From Burkholderiaceae bacterium (GTDB lineage Bacteria > Pseudomonadota > Gammaproteobacteria > Burkholderiales > Burkholderiaceae_E): a stretch of 5,565 nucleotides of DNA. The position numbers and the translations under genes are program-made. Every line of letters starts with the position of its first letter. Position 1 is the first letter of the stretch. The notes beneath the pieces are model-generated. The model was given only the letters and a program-made list of their open reading frames with translations. It searched no databases and was not told the origin of the DNA. The stretch covers positions 1 to 5,565 of the forward strand of contig JAHYJF010000235.1 in NCBI GenBank assembly GCA_019428955.1. Reading direction: 5' to 3'. Below are positions 4,534 through 5,565 of the stretch, one piece after another.

Positions 4534-5565
4534 ACAAACCTGTCGTCCGCAAGCTGCGCTGTGCCGTTTACACCCGGAAATCTAGCGAAGAAGGTCTCGA
4601 GCAGGAGTTCAACAGCCTGCATGCCCAACGCGAAGCCTGCGAGTCCTACATCGCCAGCCAAAGGTCCGAGGGCTGGGTGCTGGTGCGCGATCAGTACGAC
4701 GATGGCGGCATTTCCGGCGGAACATTGGAACGCCCCGGCCTGAAACGGTTACTGGCCGACATCGAGGATGGGCTGGTTGACGTGGTGGTCGTCTACAAGA
4801 TCGACCGCCTGTCCCGCTCGCTGATGGATTTCTCCAAGCTGGTCGAGGTGTTCGACCGCAACGGCGTGACGTTCGTTTCCGTCACACAATCGTTCAACAC
4901 TACCACGTCCATGGGGCGGCTCACGCTGAACATCCTGCTGTCGTTCGCCCAGTTCGAGCGGGAAGTGACGGCCGAACGCATCCGCGACAAGGTCCGCGCC
5001 AGCCGGATGAAGGGCATGTGGATGGGCGGTTGCCCGCCATTGGGCTATGGGGTCAAGAACCGTAAGCTGGTCGAGACCGCCGATGCCGCCCATGTCCGCT
5101 GGGTCTTCAACCGGTTCATCGAGATCGGATCGGGCACGTTGCTGGCGCGCGAACTCGCCGAACGGGGCGTCACAACCAGCCGTGGCCACCGCATCGACAA
5201 GAAGTTCATCTACCGGATGCTGAACAACCGAGTCTACATCGGCGAGGCTGTTCACAAGGGAACCAGCTATCCCGGCGAGCATTCGGCGATCATCGACCGT
5301 GAACTTTGGGATGGGGCCCATGCCATCCTTACCGAGAGCCCGAGAAAGCGCGCCGCCCGAACCCGCGCCGACACGCCTGCGCTGCTGCGGGGATTGCTAT
5401 ATGGGCCTGATGGAGCGGCCTTCTCGCCGACCCACACGCGCAAGGGCAGGCGGCTGTACCGCTACTACGTCAGCCAGACAGTGCTAAAGCATGGCGCTGG
5501 TTCGTGCCCTGTCGGCCGAGTCCCAGCAGGTGAAATCGAATCTGCTGTCATCGGCCAATTGCGCA
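4530..5565 (+). CDS. Large serine recombinase, C-terminus beyond window
   Basis: The first 345 codons are open to the window edge. The resolvase domain spans residues about 9-155. It has the catalytic nucleophile in YTRKSSEEGLEQEF (Ser18 most likely), the DGGISGGTLERPGL motif near 58-71, the active-site arginines in YKIDRLSRS (89-97), and the helix-E start TLNILLSFAQFEREVTAERI. The recombinase domain follows (about 165-260: GCPPLGYGV, LARELAERGV, MLNNRVYIGEAVHKG). From about 285 comes a ribbon-like region (LLRGLLYGPDGAAFSPTHTR, then YRYYVSQ) in which the usual CxxC zinc ligands are absent. The enzyme would cut and join att sites to integrate or excise an element. Its start is fixed by GGAGG and the ATGA overlap with the DUF2924 gene. 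All visible catalytic residues are intact, so it is probably active. Confidence 0.95.
   Translation, partial: MNKPVVRKLRCAVYTRKSSEEGLEQEFNSLHAQREACESYIASQRSEGWVLVRDQYDDGGISGGTLERPGLKRLLADIEDGLVDVVVVYKIDRLSRSLMDFSKLVEVFDRNGVTFVSVTQSFNTTTSMGRLTLNILLSFAQFEREVTAERIRDKVRASRMKGMWMGGCPPLGYGVKNRKLVETADAAHVRWVFNRFIEIGSGTLLARELAERGVTTSRGHRIDKKFIYRMLNNRVYIGEAVHKGTSYPGEHSAIIDRELWDGAHAILTESPRKRAARTRADTPALLRGLLYGPDGAAFSPTHTRKGRRLYRYYVSQTVLKHGAGSCPVGRVPAGEIESAVIGQLR

Noticed and set aside
4749..5321. A 190-codon minus-strand ORF
   Set aside because: Antisense to the serine recombinase, whose catalytic motifs are unmistakable.

Overview
The window reads as a high-GC (roughly 60%, estimated by eye) alphaproteobacterial accessory region, most likely Rhodobacterales- or Sphingomonadales-like. 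The clearest taxonomic clue is the plus-strand trio at the right: a small conserved protein, a DUF2924 protein and a large serine recombinase, a combination I know mainly from alphaproteobacterial genomic islands and prophages. The organism assignment is inference.

Right part (3878-5565, plus strand): three genes overlapping by ATGA form a tightly coupled operon. They are a 67-aa conserved small protein, a 151-aa DUF2924 protein and the first 345 residues of a serine recombinase that runs off the window. The two gene junctions share the same 18-bp design, CACCGGAG-N4-GCATGA. It encodes the end of one protein and supplies the ribosome binding site and start of the next.

Left part (3684 down to 1, minus strand): a divergent, apparently co-directional set. 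In transcription order it holds a 747-aa protein of unrecognised family, an 81-aa zinc-ribbon protein resembling phage Mu Com, a 240-aa sigma-70-like/HTH protein, and the first 69 residues of an unrecognised protein. The 3685-3877 gap between the two operons holds a plausible promoter for the minus-strand set, a possible 25-codon leader ORF and a short inverted repeat.

The most unusual signal is post-transcriptional. Both the Com-like gene and the sigma-like gene are preceded by an RNA hairpin that abuts the ATG and contains the Shine-Dalgarno. Mu Com is known to activate mom translation by remodelling a hairpin that hides the mom start region. A Com-like zinc-ribbon gene sitting between two such hairpins suggests a self-contained translational switch controlling itself and a downstream sigma-like regulator. 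Three TGTTAGAC direct repeats spaced by 11 and 22 bp lie just upstream of the Com-like gene and look like a phased operator. The function of the island cargo is unknown; it may be an undescribed mobile-element regulatory or defence module, but nothing in the sequence proves that.
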